Positions 54,757-64,000 of a stretch of DNA of 64,000 nt are shown in pieces. The first letter of the stretch is position 1. Each line of letters starts with the position of its first letter. The translations under genes and the position numbers were made by a program. The stretch covers positions 1,612,001 to 1,676,000 of the forward strand of contig NW_027043819.1 of the NCBI RefSeq assembly GCF_037102585.1, given 5' to 3'. Source of the DNA: Saccharomycopsis crataegensis (lineage: Eukaryota; Ascomycota; Saccharomycetes; Ascoideales; Saccharomycopsidaceae). The notes below the pieces were generated by a model, which did no database searches, was not told where the DNA came from, and saw only the letters and a program-made list of their open reading frames with translations.

Positions 54757-57700
54757 TCAATGTTCAACTGCACTTCCGCCAGTATTGTTATGAATATAGT
54801 TGGCCATGGTTAACAATCTTTTCTGCTCATCGTCGTTCCAGCTCATATCGCCCTTACTTTTGCTTCTGCTTAACCCATAAGTTTCATCATCATCATCAAT
54901 ATCAACATCATCATCCACGTCCAAGTCTTCCAAGTCTTCATCTTCCATGGACTTATCAGCGTCATTTTCGGTGGTATGAGAGATGATACTTGAATACAGA
55001 TAAAGATCCTTGTTGTTGTTAGCATAATTGTTTCCGTCATCATTTGGATCAATATATTCATCATCATCATCGGCATCACCGACATCACCATCTCTATCAC
55101 CATTGATATCATTACCGGAATTGTATTCCGATTTATCCAAATAATGCCACTTATATTGATCATTTTTGGAAATATCTGTATCACCTAGAATGGCATCCGA
55201 CCCACTGATTAGTTCATGTTCTTTATCGCTGTTGATGGATTCGTGATTATAGTCATCGTCTTTATCTAAATTATCATAGTAGAACGCTTGAGAAGTTTCG
55301 GTTCTTGCATCGGAAGCTTGGTGATTACCAGTATCATGAGTAAATTCATCATCGTTGTTGTCAACTTCGTGATCGCCATTAGAATTGTTCCCATGATATT
55401 CATCGTCATCATCATCATCGTCTTCTTCGTCATCATCATCATCATCATCATCATCGTCATCATTATCGTTCTCTTGTTGAATATGGCCATTTTCTTTGTC
55501 GTCTATATCATTATTATCGGCATCGTTTGAATCATCAACAATTTCATAGTCATCAGTCAAGCTTCCTCCTCCAAGAACAGAATTGAATTGCTCTCTTGTT
55601 TCAATCAATATGTTATTAACATAATTATTCCATTCTTCACCATTATTGACAAATTCATATTCTTTATCCAAATTTTCTTGACCTTCAAGTGGTTCCCAGA
55701 ATAAATTCTTCAAATTGCTAAACGATAAGAACTTGACGATTTCTTCACTAATCAATGTTAAATGACCCATATACCCCAATCTCAACGATCTGTTCAATTT
55801 TTCGTATTTCTCGGAAAATTCATACCCTCGGAGAATTTTCTCCAAAATGAACCCTCTTTGTTTCAAAAACAAATTGATGATCAAATACTTGTTGAAGCCA
55901 ACGTCAATTGAACCATTCAAGATTTGTTGAATGATATCGTACACAACATTGTGCAAGAAGTTATTCCAAGGGAACTTGAAGAAGAAATCAATGATGATCA
56001 AAATAATGTTCGAGTCCTGTAATGCGATTTTCAATTGATCTCCCACCACAAACTTATCACGAATGCTTTTCTCTTCGGCATCGTAATACTGACGATCTTT
56101 GACGCGGAATTCATTCTTGTAGGAATCAGCTTGAATTAAATCACCAAAATCAAAAGTAAATTCATCACCTGCAATCTTAGTATCCAATTCATCCTCGCTA
56201 CTGACTTGGTCAGATAAATCAATTTCGTAGACCGTATCACTGTCATCATCATTATCATTTTCGGAATCTTCATCATCGGTGATAGTATCATTATCGTCAT
56301 CCAACATGGTGTCTTCATCATCAGAGTCAGTGTTGGTCACTTCAGAATCACTGTCATCATCCGATTCGGATTCAATGACCCCTTCCTTAGATTTAATGTT
56401 CTTATTCACCTTGGCTCTCTTGTTCTTGTTATGTTCCGAACGAATAGACTTCACAGAAGCACTGTCTTTGGCTTCATCGTTAATACTCAATCTATTGATG
56501 TTAGACACGATTTCATGGCTATGATCATCCTTGATGATTTCGTCTTCGGAATCAGTAGCATCGACCCAGACATTTTCACTAATTGGCAAAGTGTCGTTTT
56601 CGATATACCCAGCCAAACGCTCATCTCCATTCAATTTAAGTTCTTGCAAATAATTTTGTCTAACTTCATCAAACATTTCAAATTCTGATTTCAACACTTT
56701 AGCACGCTCGATATCACGTTCCTTGACCATCTTTTCTCCCGTGGCCTCATTTAATAGAGCCATGTTAGAACAATGCAATAATTCCGCCACCAATTCACAA
56801 ATCTTGAATCTTTCAAAGCCCAAAGGTTCAATTTTTTTACCAAAGCTGGTATCGACCTTAGTTTTTTGATGATTGTCCAAAGGATGCTGAATACTTCCAT
56901 GAAGTAGCATCTTTTTGAAACGTTTGATGTTTCTCGAAAACACTTTGACCAAATTACCTAAATAAATAGGATCTCTCAATTGTGGAGGATGGGTTTCAAT
57001 GGTAATAAATAACACCTGGAAAACATCGTAATCAGAATTATTCTTACGAATAATTTCAATGACAATACCAACCCCGTTGGATAAAGAATTGCCACCACAA
57101 AGCATGTTGTTGACCAACTTTTTGACCATTTTCTTGGAAACCAACTGTCTCGTCAACTCATTAGGGCCAATGAGCGAGTTGTCAGCGGCACCATTACCAT
57201 CTTGACCACTAGCAGAGTTGCCGGAGATCGTGATGAAGGCCTTGAGAAAGTCACCAGCAGAGGTTTGAATGGCGTTATCGTACTTTGGTTTAAGGAAGTT
57301 AATCAATTTTGGAATAAATTTCTGACGCTTCAATAATAGAATGATACCATTCGAATTGTTGGACTTGTCAGTGGAAATCAACTTCAACAAGAAATCCATA
57401 AGCTGTGGATTGTTGATGTGATTGAAGAATCGGTTTGTCAAGTTTCTTTCATGATTTATTATATACGATACCAATTCTTCCAATTTCATATCCAACAAAT
57501 GCTCATTGATTTTCGAGAAAAAGGTTGATTTCATCATAGACAACGGCTTTTGCGAGTCAAGGATCGTCCAAAGTTTAATAAGAAGTCTTGGGTAATTGAT
57601 GAACGCGTCAGTGATCGACCAAATGTCAGAAGACAAAATCTCTGCCGCTACTTGGCAACGACGGGAATAGATCTCCTCGGGACCATCATTGAGATCCTCA

Positions 57701-58344
57701 TTTTCATCATCGTCGTCGTCATTAGTACCATCTAAATGGTAGTAAGAGTTGCTATCAAGGAAAGAAGAAAGGGAATTATCATCCATGGTTGAGGATTCAG
57801 ACCTGTGAGGAGTCACATTACCATCTGACTCCGATGGAGAAGACAGCGATGACGAGCTGTATTCGTTAGCATTTTCACTTTCCTGTTCTTTAACAACAAC
57901 AGTATCAGCATCATTTTCTTTTATCTCATTGTCGGCTTGGGTATCAAGGGTCTCATCGCCACTGTTGTCATTTTCACGGTTTTTCAAACTCTCCTTTTTC
58001 TTTTTCTCCTGCCTAGCCTTTAATTTATTATATTCGTCGAAATCAAGGATCACAAGCTCCACTAATCGATTTAAGATTTTGAAATTCTTCAAAAAGTCAA
58101 TCAATCTGGTGTTGGAACTCAACAATTCTTGCAAAATATCCTGCTGATCTAACAATTTATCCAACACCTCAATATCTGAATCTTCTTCGATTTCTTCTAT
58201 AGTCATTTGTAATGTTTTATCCTGGTCTTCCACCGAGGGGTGATAATTCAATTCTCTGGCTTCGTCGGAAATATCGTCGAGCAATTTATTGATCGCTGAC
58301 ATCACCTGGTAATCATTACCAAATCTCCAGAATGCCCCCGACAT
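54757..58344 (-). CDS. SAP190: SAPS-domain Sit4-associated protein (Sap190/Sap185 type)
   Basis: Regulatory partner of the PP6-type phosphatase Sit4, acting in G1 progression and TORC1-linked growth signalling. The N-terminus MSGAFWRFGNDYQVMSAINKLL and the following LDKLLDQQDILQELLSSNTRLIDFL are characteristic SAPS openings. The conserved domain continues (CQVAAEILSSDIWSITDAFI ... LDSQKPLSMMKSTFFSKIN; ERFKICELVAELLHCSNMALLN; VVYDIIQQILNGSID; RLGYMGHLTLISEEIVKF). Strongly acidic linkers (Asp/Glu/Ser/Asn runs from GAT microsatellites) lie mid-protein and over the C-terminal 220 residues. It is 1195 aa. Which of the yeast Sap155/185/190 members is the true orthologue is not resolved. Confidence 0.9.
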   Translation of the reverse strand: MSGAFWRFGNDYQVMSAINKLLDDISDEARELNYHPSVEDQDKTLQMTIEEIEEDSDIEVLDKLLDQQDILQELLSSNTRLIDFLKNFKILNRLVELVILDFDEYNKLKARQEKKKKESLKNRENDNSGDETLDTQADNEIKENDADTVVVKEQESENANEYSSSSLSSPSESDGNVTPHRSESSTMDDNSLSSFLDSNSYYHLDGTNDDDDDENEDLNDGPEEIYSRRCQVAAEILSSDIWSITDAFINYPRLLIKLWTILDSQKPLSMMKSTFFSKINEHLLDMKLEELVSYIINHERNLTNRFFNHINNPQLMDFLLKLISTDKSNNSNGIILLLKRQKFIPKLINFLKPKYDNAIQTSAGDFLKAFITISGNSASGQDGNGAADNSLIGPNELTRQLVSKKMVKKLVNNMLCGGNSLSNGVGIVIEIIRKNNSDYDVFQVLFITIETHPPQLRDPIYLGNLVKVFSRNIKRFKKMLLHGSIQHPLDNHQKTKVDTSFGKKIEPLGFERFKICELVAELLHCSNMALLNEATGEKMVKERDIERAKVLKSEFEMFDEVRQNYLQELKLNGDERLAGYIENDTLPISENVWVDATDSEDEIIKDDHSHEIVSNINRLSINDEAKDSASVKSIRSEHNKNKRAKVNKNIKSKEGVIESESDDDSDSEVTNTDSDDEDTMLDDDNDTITDDEDSENDNDDDSDTVYEIDLSDQVSSEDELDTKIAGDEFTFDFGDLIQADSYKNEFRVKDRQYYDAEEKSIRDKFVVGDQLKIALQDSNIILIIIDFFFKFPWNNFLHNVVYDIIQQILNGSIDVGFNKYLIINLFLKQRGFILEKILRGYEFSEKYEKLNRSLRLGYMGHLTLISEEIVKFLSFSNLKNLFWEPLEGQENLDKEYEFVNNGEEWNNYVNNILIETREQFNSVLGGGSLTDDYEIVDDSNDADNNDIDDKENGHIQQENDNDDDDDDDDDDDEEDDDDDDDEYHGNNSNGDHEVDNNDDEFTHDTGNHQASDARTETSQAFYYDNLDKDDDYNHESINSDKEHELISGSDAILGDTDISKNDQYKWHYLDKSEYNSGNDINGDRDGDVGDADDDDEYIDPNDDGNNYANNNKDLYLYSSIISHTTENDADKSMEDEDLEDLDVDDDVDIDDDDETYGLSRSKSKGDMSWNDDEQKRLLTMANYIHNNTGGSAVEH

Positions 58345-58708
58345 TTTGCAATCGTCAAAGCCACTAAACGCAATACTGATCTATATCAAAATACTCAAGA
58401 CGAATGTGGTTTGATCTGGCTCAAATATTTTGTGTGAGCAGAGAAAAATACTTGCTAAAAACAGAATTATCAGCAAACACAGAAATTCCTCTTCTGAAAT
58501 GAGAATAATAATCTAAGAAGAACAACTTCTGATTTGCTTATTTGAGGATATACTCCAAACTTTCAACAAGCAAATACTTCTAACAAGAGCTGTTAACCTC
58601 TCCGTTATTTCTCGTATGTGTACCACAACTAATGTCCCGAACTTTCGAAAGTTGAGTGGGGATAATCAATCATCCAAGGAAACAATGTTGTTGAATGCAA
58701 AGGAAAAA

Positions 58709-58763
<55 letters not shown>

Positions 58764-59699
58764 AAAAAAAAAAAATATTCAGACACAAGAATAAAGTTCC
58801 AGAGTTTCCAAATGAACTCGTGAAGAAGTAATTTTGCTAATTGCTAGCAGATATGGGTGAAAACAAATGATAATTTCTGTATTTCTGGCGATGAGATGGG
58901 GTGGATTTTCTGGTTTTTGGTCGTCAAAAATTTTTTCTGGTCGTCAGTTCGTCGGCTTCGATGCCGCCCTGGCTGCACAACCAACCGGTCGATGGGCAAA
59001 CTGACTAATAATTTTGCAACCTGAACCATTTGCACGGATCCTGTGTGTGGAGAACAAACAAGTAGACATTCATTCCAAGTTTTTCAGTGGTGGTCGTACA
59101 AAAATAATGAGAAAGATTAGAAAAACAAAAAGACAAGGAAAAAAAAATCGGTCAGTTTTGCTTTGAAGTAAAATAATAGGTTTGTGAAAAAAAATGGTGA
59201 TCGAAAAGAAATTGAAAGAAACTGAATGAACAATAGTAACAAAAAAGAAGTGATTGAAGTGAAGCAAAGAACAAATAATAATAATTTTTTTTTTCTTGCA
59301 TTAAATACAGGGAACAATAAACATGATCTTATCAATAAAGAAATGGCACTGGATAAGGCGTTGATATGGTGCAATTGACTTCAGATCCTAATTCCTTCAA
59401 ACAGAACAGAACAAAACAAAACAAAACTAAACAAAAAGAAAATAACACGAGGATCAGAGAAAAAAAAAAGCTTTATAGACAGTCCTTGATGATATTAAAA
59501 ACAAAATGTAACAATGAACAGCGTGATGTAAATCTCACAAGAACCTAATGAATAATATGTTGCAAACAGGAAAACATAAAACGAAATTTGTCCCCAAAAA
59601 TAATAATGTGAATTAGACGTCCTTAATCAAAATTAATCCAAGAAATAAAAAAATATATATATACAAGGAAATAGATAATAATCCATACTCTGTACAAAA
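58345..59699. other. 1.35-kb gap with very long poly(A)
   Basis: SAP190 promoter plus VTS1 3' flank. A pure A-run of 48 bp (58714-58761) is followed by T and 13 more A. No coding frame or RNA gene is supported. Confidence 0.5.
58714..58775 (+). repeat. Poly(A) tract, 48 + 13 bp
   Basis: Uninterrupted A from 58714 to 58761, one T, then 13 A. By far the longest homopolymer in the window. Confidence 0.9.
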
Positions 59700-62318
59700 T
59701 TATTTCCTTTCCCTTTGCTCCTCCAAGCCAAGTATATCGCCATTTTCAAAGGCAACTTTCACAATATCAAATGCTTTCAATAATTTACGTCTAGCTCCCA
59801 ATGCAGTAACACCAATTTTTTCTAGCTCTTCGTCAGAGAAATAAATCAATTTTTCCCATTGATAATTTTCCAAAATTTTTGTGTACTTGTGCAATCTTAA
59901 GTTCTTTAACCATACAGGCAAGTCGTTCAAATTCTTCAAATCAATCAACTCAAGCGAATTTAAACCAGGGGATTTTGGAGACAATAATGATAAGGTGGAA
60001 TTGGAAAGTTGCTTCACCGGAGTGCCAAGACCTCCGTCATTTGGATTGAGCGAAGTATATATACCAGCATTAGTCAAGATCGCGGCGCTCTCATTCGAAG
60101 CAGCTTGCAAAGATTTCAATGCTTGGGCCAAATTATTATTGGTGGTTGGTGTCCCAAGTTTATCCTCTGGCAAAGAATCCCCCATCTTCTTCGGGGTAGA
60201 AATTTGTAATTGCTGCTGAGGCTTCTTGCTATTATTGCCACCAGCATTCATAGGATTAGATATGCTTCGATTTTGTTGTGAGCCAGGTCCCTGTTTAAGA
60301 TTGGAGTTTGATTTGTAAGTTTTTAACTGATGATTGCTTCCTGAACCCCCACCGTTGATCACACCTCCATTGCCGTTACTCGATGATGATTTTGAAGTAT
60401 CATTATACACTGTTTTCTTCAAAGCATCTAATTTTGACCTTGAGTTAATGGTGCTCAATGCTTGCAACTTCAATCTTGTAGTTGGGTCCAATCCATCCAA
60501 ATTATACCCACCTGGAGTCATTGGCGAGGATGGAGAAGTGATGCCCGAAACTACACCATTTCCCACAGTAGCTGAAACAGGTCCATTGACAATATTAGCA
60601 CTTTGAGGTCCTTGACCGGAAGAAATATTGGTATTGATTGATAAGTTGTTTGGCCCTCTCTTGGTGCTAAATGACGTAGTCATTGGTGACAATAACGTAG
60701 GGGTTAAAAGATCACTTTTTTGACCATTATTGGTAGAGTTATTGTTACCATTGGAAAGGTTACTTGAGGCAGTATTTATGTTCAAATTACTGATTGAAGC
60801 GGACTTAGAGTGGGTTCTGGAATGGCTATTACCACGATTACCATTAGCATATCTCATTGCTTGATTTTGCAAAAAACCTGATTCTGTCAATAATGGTGAA
60901 AAAACCTGAGATTGTTGGTCCTTAGCATTACCATTGGTCGAGATAGTGAGAATTGTTTGCTTCAAGTTGCCGTTATTGTTGCTATTGTTTGTGTTGGCAA
61001 CAGAATTAGAATTAGAATTAGAAAGATCAGACGCGTTAACGTTGAGCGGAACATGAATTGAATTAGATTTAGAATGGGCAAAATTCTTAGATAACCTGTA
61101 ATCTGAAGAAGAATTGACATTTTGGAAAGTCGAATCCAAAGGAGTAGTAGTAGTAGTTAAAAGAATTGAATCTAAATTGTTAACAGATTGATGATGAGAA
61201 TGCATAGCAACATGGCCGTTGTTGTTGTTGTTGTTATTATTATTGTTGTTGTTATTATTATTGTTGTTGTTGTTATTATTGTTGTTGTTGTTGCCATTTA
61301 TACTATGATTATTTGGAAGATGGTGATGATGATGAGGAGGAGGATTATGATGGCCAACATTTTGCTGATTCCTGACATTTGTCGTGGTGGTTGGCGAATC
61401 TAAATCGTCATTAAAGCTCACTCTATCAATCTTCATTTTGAGGTAATTGATTAGATCAGTTGAATGATCAGGAGAAAACAAAAAGTAATCAATCAATTCA
61501 TCAATAAACGAATGTTTTTCATCTAAAGTTGACGAGTCAAGCCAGTTCTTGAGGAATTCCAAATTTTTATCGAACGAGTTGGCGCCACCACCAACCACAG
61601 GATTGTTATTGGTAGAAGAATTAACTGAACCTCCAGTACTAGAGTTCGAATCCCTATTATTGATTTGATCACCGGTATCATTTTCATTCAATAATTTATT
61701 AGTGGTGTTCAACTCGGGATTGGAAGAGTTGAAATTTTTCAGCAACGAGAAATCCAAGTTTAAAGACCAGTCATTACCCAAGTTTGAGTAATTACTTTTT
61801 GGGTTGAAAAACGAAGGATTGGCCGCGGTGGAATTTTGAGCGTTGTTGTTATTATTGTTGATGTTGCTGACATTACCGTTATCAAAGGCATATCTAGAAG
61901 CTGGAGGTGAGAGAATTGCCATCCCTGCAGAGTTATTGGAAGCGTTAATAGTCTGAGACTTAATATTTGGATTAGCGCCATTTCCAGATATACTCAAATT
62001 TTGTAAACCATTGGATGGCGACAGTCTTCCAAACAGATGACCTTTTGGGGCAAAATCCAAGAATGAAACTGATGACGCCTTTGAATGGAGGTTCAAATGA
62101 GCAATAGACCCACTTGGGGTATGACGACCGATGTTCCCGCCTGGGGTAGTCGGTGGAAGAATGGGGTTGGTCGTAGAGCCAGAGCCAATGGAGTTCTGAG
62201 TACTTGGATGAACATTGGTACTGCTTCCCACTTCCGGGAGGAAAGATGATAAAAGCTTTTGGTCAATAGACGAAGAGTTCTCATTAAAGCTGGAAAAGTC
62301 AGAGTTAAAGACCGACAT
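59700..62318 (-). CDS. VTS1: Vts1, SAM-domain RNA-binding protein (Smaug family)
   Basis: Binds Smaug-recognition hairpins in mRNAs through its SAM domain and recruits Ccr4-Not for deadenylation and decay. I place the start at 62318 (MSVFNSDFSSFNEN), giving 872 aa; the frame extends 38 codons upstream through TATA-like DNA. The SAM domain is at the C-terminus (LPVWLKNLRLHKYTKILENY ... LEKIGVTALGARRKLLKAF, about 800-855), with the basic RNA-contacting residues present. A mid-N-terminal segment (DKNLEFLKNWLDSSTLDEKH ... LIDYFLFSPDHSTDLINYL, about 255-305) matches the conserved Vts1 region. The rest is Asn/Ser/Gly-rich, including a pure Asn run of about 28 residues (DNA near 61215-61300). Confidence 0.95.
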   Translation of the reverse strand: MSVFNSDFSSFNENSSSIDQKLLSSFLPEVGSSTNVHPSTQNSIGSGSTTNPILPPTTPGGNIGRHTPSGSIAHLNLHSKASSVSFLDFAPKGHLFGRLSPSNGLQNLSISGNGANPNIKSQTINASNNSAGMAILSPPASRYAFDNGNVSNINNNNNNAQNSTAANPSFFNPKSNYSNLGNDWSLNLDFSLLKNFNSSNPELNTTNKLLNENDTGDQINNRDSNSSTGGSVNSSTNNNPVVGGGANSFDKNLEFLKNWLDSSTLDEKHSFIDELIDYFLFSPDHSTDLINYLKMKIDRVSFNDDLDSPTTTTNVRNQQNVGHHNPPPHHHHHLPNNHSINGNNNNNNNNNNNNNNNNNNNNNNNNNGHVAMHSHHQSVNNLDSILLTTTTTPLDSTFQNVNSSSDYRLSKNFAHSKSNSIHVPLNVNASDLSNSNSNSVANTNNSNNNGNLKQTILTISTNGNAKDQQSQVFSPLLTESGFLQNQAMRYANGNRGNSHSRTHSKSASISNLNINTASSNLSNGNNNSTNNGQKSDLLTPTLLSPMTTSFSTKRGPNNLSINTNISSGQGPQSANIVNGPVSATVGNGVVSGITSPSSPMTPGGYNLDGLDPTTRLKLQALSTINSRSKLDALKKTVYNDTSKSSSSNGNGGVINGGGSGSNHQLKTYKSNSNLKQGPGSQQNRSISNPMNAGGNNSKKPQQQLQISTPKKMGDSLPEDKLGTPTTNNNLAQALKSLQAASNESAAILTNAGIYTSLNPNDGGLGTPVKQLSNSTLSLLSPKSPGLNSLELIDLKNLNDLPVWLKNLRLHKYTKILENYQWEKLIYFSDEELEKIGVTALGARRKLLKAFDIVKVAFENGDILGLEEQRERK

Positions 62319-62858
62319 AGTGAATTTCCTCTCTTTCTCTCTCTCTTCTCTCTCTATATATATAAAGGACAAAAAGACAAACAAGAAACAAGCGATGGCC
62401 TCAAAAACTAATGGTGAACGGGAAATTTGCAAGGGATTTATGGAAAAGGCGTTCTTTATTTTCTCCTTTTTTTATTTCAGCTTTTATTTTTTTTTTTTTT
62501 AGTTTCCAATTTTTTTTTTTTTTTTTTTTGTATTTTTTGCCTTTTATTAGTTTTTGGATATTGATGAGTGACGGATGAGGACCAGCAGTCTTGTTGCTGT
62601 GAGTTGTTAAGATTTCACCAATTTTTTTTTTCCCGCTCTATTTGGTGATATGTTTCATTTTTTTTTCTCTCTATTTTTTTTTTTTTTTTTACCATCGGTG
62701 GAGAGGAGCACGGGGTTGGACACCCTGCTGGCCGGGTACCCGTGGCGATATTATATCATATTCTAACATAGACTACAACCCAACCATTATTATGTCAACG
62801 ATATTTACAGCCAGAGTATATTATATCACTAGTATCTAACAATATGTGGTTCACCAGT
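62319..62858. other. VTS1 promoter
   Basis: Contains TATATATATA at about 62355-62364, a CT repeat just upstream of the ATG and long T-runs (62492-62502, 62509-62529, 62675-62690). A GC-richer patch with GGGTACCCG lies at about 62735-62743. No gene seen. Confidence 0.5.
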
Positions 62859-63962
62859 CTACTGTTCTTCAGCAGCAGGTTGTGTTTCAGCAACAACAGG
62901 TTTACCGAATTTGGATTCGGCCAACACTTTTTCATAGATGTTGGACTTGCCATTGGCAGCACCAACCTTTTGTTCAAAAGTCTCCACAAATGGAGTAATT
63001 TTGTCCAATATCTGCTTGGATTTATCAGCAAACTGTTCCACACTTTGCAATTTCAAAAATTGTTGTTGCACCGCCTTCAATACAAAATACTGAATCTGAG
63101 TAGAGTTTTTAAACCCGCTGGCTTTACTTTCCAATGATGATGTTTGTAAAATGTTTAAATCGATATTGTCGAGTATTTCTGTAATCTTTGGAATGACAAA
63201 ACTGGCAGACTTTGGTTTAAGTGTCATGTAATTGATGAGAGCAGCACTGTAACTCAATGCCAACTGAGGGTCTTGTTTGAATATGTCATTCAATTTCGAT
63301 AATTCCTCACCTTTCAATTCTGTGATTGGAACATTCAATCTGCGAATGAATTCTTTCAAACTCAAGCTTTCCAAATCGTAACCTGGGGTATTGAGTCTAA
63401 AGACCCCGTTCAAAACATGGATCACTTGAACGATCTTTGAATCCAAGAATTTCAATATTGGGGAATTGTGCTTGTACAAAAATGATAATGTGTGGGAAAA
63501 TTTGTTCAATTTGGCTCCTGAAAACAACAAGTTAATGAAATGTTCTTCTTGTACGCAATGCTTTTGAGCATCGGCCTTGTTTGCCGCAGCAAGCGCGAGG
63601 ATCATATCTTGGGATTTCTTCAATTCGTCATAACTAGAGATATTCAAGGTGAGCTTGTTCAATGCGCTCTTACGAATAGTCCCGGCGAACTCTTGGGGCA
63701 TGATTCTTTTACCTTCTTCTTCATTGTACAATTCTGCCGCCACGAGTCTTTTGGCATTTTTTGGACGGTACACCAAACTTCTCATAGATTTTTTGGTTTT
63801 GTAGTAATCCAAGCCATGCTTCAACTCCTTGTAGGCTGATTGGTATAATTCTGATGGTGGGAAAGCGGAAGATTGTTCTGCAGCTACTGTGGTGTGGAAG
63901 CCAGCACTAGAGAGGCGAATGGCAGAGCCTGTGGTGATTCTTTGCGCGGAATACTTCAACAT
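62859..63962 (-). CDS. Unrecognised, probably mitochondrial protein (367 aa)
   Basis: I do not recognise the family with confidence. The N-terminus (MLKYSAQRITTGSAIRLSSA) is basic, Ser/Ala-rich and free of acidic residues for 27 positions, with RLSSAGFH a likely presequence cleavage context. The body is helical and Lys-rich (YKELKHGLDYYKTKKSMRSL; HFINLLFSGAKLNKFSHTLS; YSAALINYMTLKPKS), with a Glu/Pro/Ala C-terminal tail. The composition would suit a matrix or mitoribosome-associated protein, but this is inference. The gene is complete, beginning 38 bp from the right edge, so its promoter is mostly outside the window. Confidence 0.7.
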   Translation of the reverse strand: MLKYSAQRITTGSAIRLSSAGFHTTVAAEQSSAFPPSELYQSAYKELKHGLDYYKTKKSMRSLVYRPKNAKRLVAAELYNEEEGKRIMPQEFAGTIRKSALNKLTLNISSYDELKKSQDMILALAAANKADAQKHCVQEEHFINLLFSGAKLNKFSHTLSFLYKHNSPILKFLDSKIVQVIHVLNGVFRLNTPGYDLESLSLKEFIRRLNVPITELKGEELSKLNDIFKQDPQLALSYSAALINYMTLKPKSASFVIPKITEILDNIDLNILQTSSLESKASGFKNSTQIQYFVLKAVQQQFLKLQSVEQFADKSKQILDKITPFVETFEQKVGAANGKSNIYEKVLAESKFGKPVVAETQPAAEEQ

Positions 63963-64000
63963 TGCTGGTGATCTATGACGAAACCTTTCTATTGGGTAGG

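Noticed and set aside
62319-62432. 38-codon in-frame extension of VTS1 with a hydrophobic stretch resembling a signal peptide
   Set aside because: The DNA is the TATA and CT-repeat promoter, and Vts1 is a cytosolic RNA-binding protein. The open frame is likely chance.

Overview
This window looks like nuclear DNA of a budding yeast, most likely a Saccharomycotina species of the CUG-Ser (Candida/Debaryomyces) group. The basis is: compact AT-rich gene order; short introns near the 5' ends of genes with GTAAGT/GTATGT/GTGAGT donors and TACTAAC or CACTAAC branch sites; a nuclear gene for a respiratory complex I subunit, which Saccharomyces lacks; and strong avoidance of CTG codons (I found none in frame in SEC24 or SEC27). 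No tRNA-Ser(CAG) lies in the window, so the genetic code is inferred, not proven.

Layout. Positions 1-6374: minus-strand genes for a Gpb1/Gpb2-type kelch protein (cut by the left edge, with a probable intron), an unrecognised tail-anchored protein, and a Myb/SANT-like putative regulator. 7408-9276: a secreted, GPI-type phospholipase B. 10470-11283: a spliced complex I 21-kDa-type subunit. 11490-13781: a complete Tc1/mariner-type DNA transposon with about 187-bp inverted repeats, a TA target duplication and an intact DDE transposase gene. It sits 206 bp upstream of the complex I gene. 14485-25105: DOT6-type Myb repressor, UBC4 (spliced), NOP4, a Zn2Cys6 regulator and QCR7 (spliced). 25521-38000: MES1, a gene-poor 1.9-kb gap with a possible gene relic, BPL1 (spliced), SHY1, SEC27 (spliced) and a small heat-shock protein. 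38782-52291: SEC24, RML2, PLP2, NIC96, a DENND11/LCHN-like protein, VMA6 and COG8. 53921-64000: tRNA-Asp(GTC), a SAP190-type Sit4-associated protein, VTS1, and an unrecognised, probably mitochondrial protein.

Themes. Several genes serve mitochondrial respiration (complex I subunit, QCR7, SHY1, RML2); the complex I and QCR7 promoters carry CCAAT boxes. Others serve vesicle traffic (SEC24, SEC27, COG8, VMA6) or growth signalling and ribosome biogenesis (GPB, DOT6, NOP4, SAP190). Promoter motifs fit function: a canonical heat-shock element before the small Hsp, an RRPE before NOP4, tandem PAC motifs before DOT6 (the factor expected to bind PAC), and Reb1-like TTACCCG sites about 105-125 bp before MES1, NIC96, RML2 and PLP2. 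The most unusual object is the transposon, whose inverted repeats hold eight TTCATACC-like iterons spaced 22-24 bp apart.
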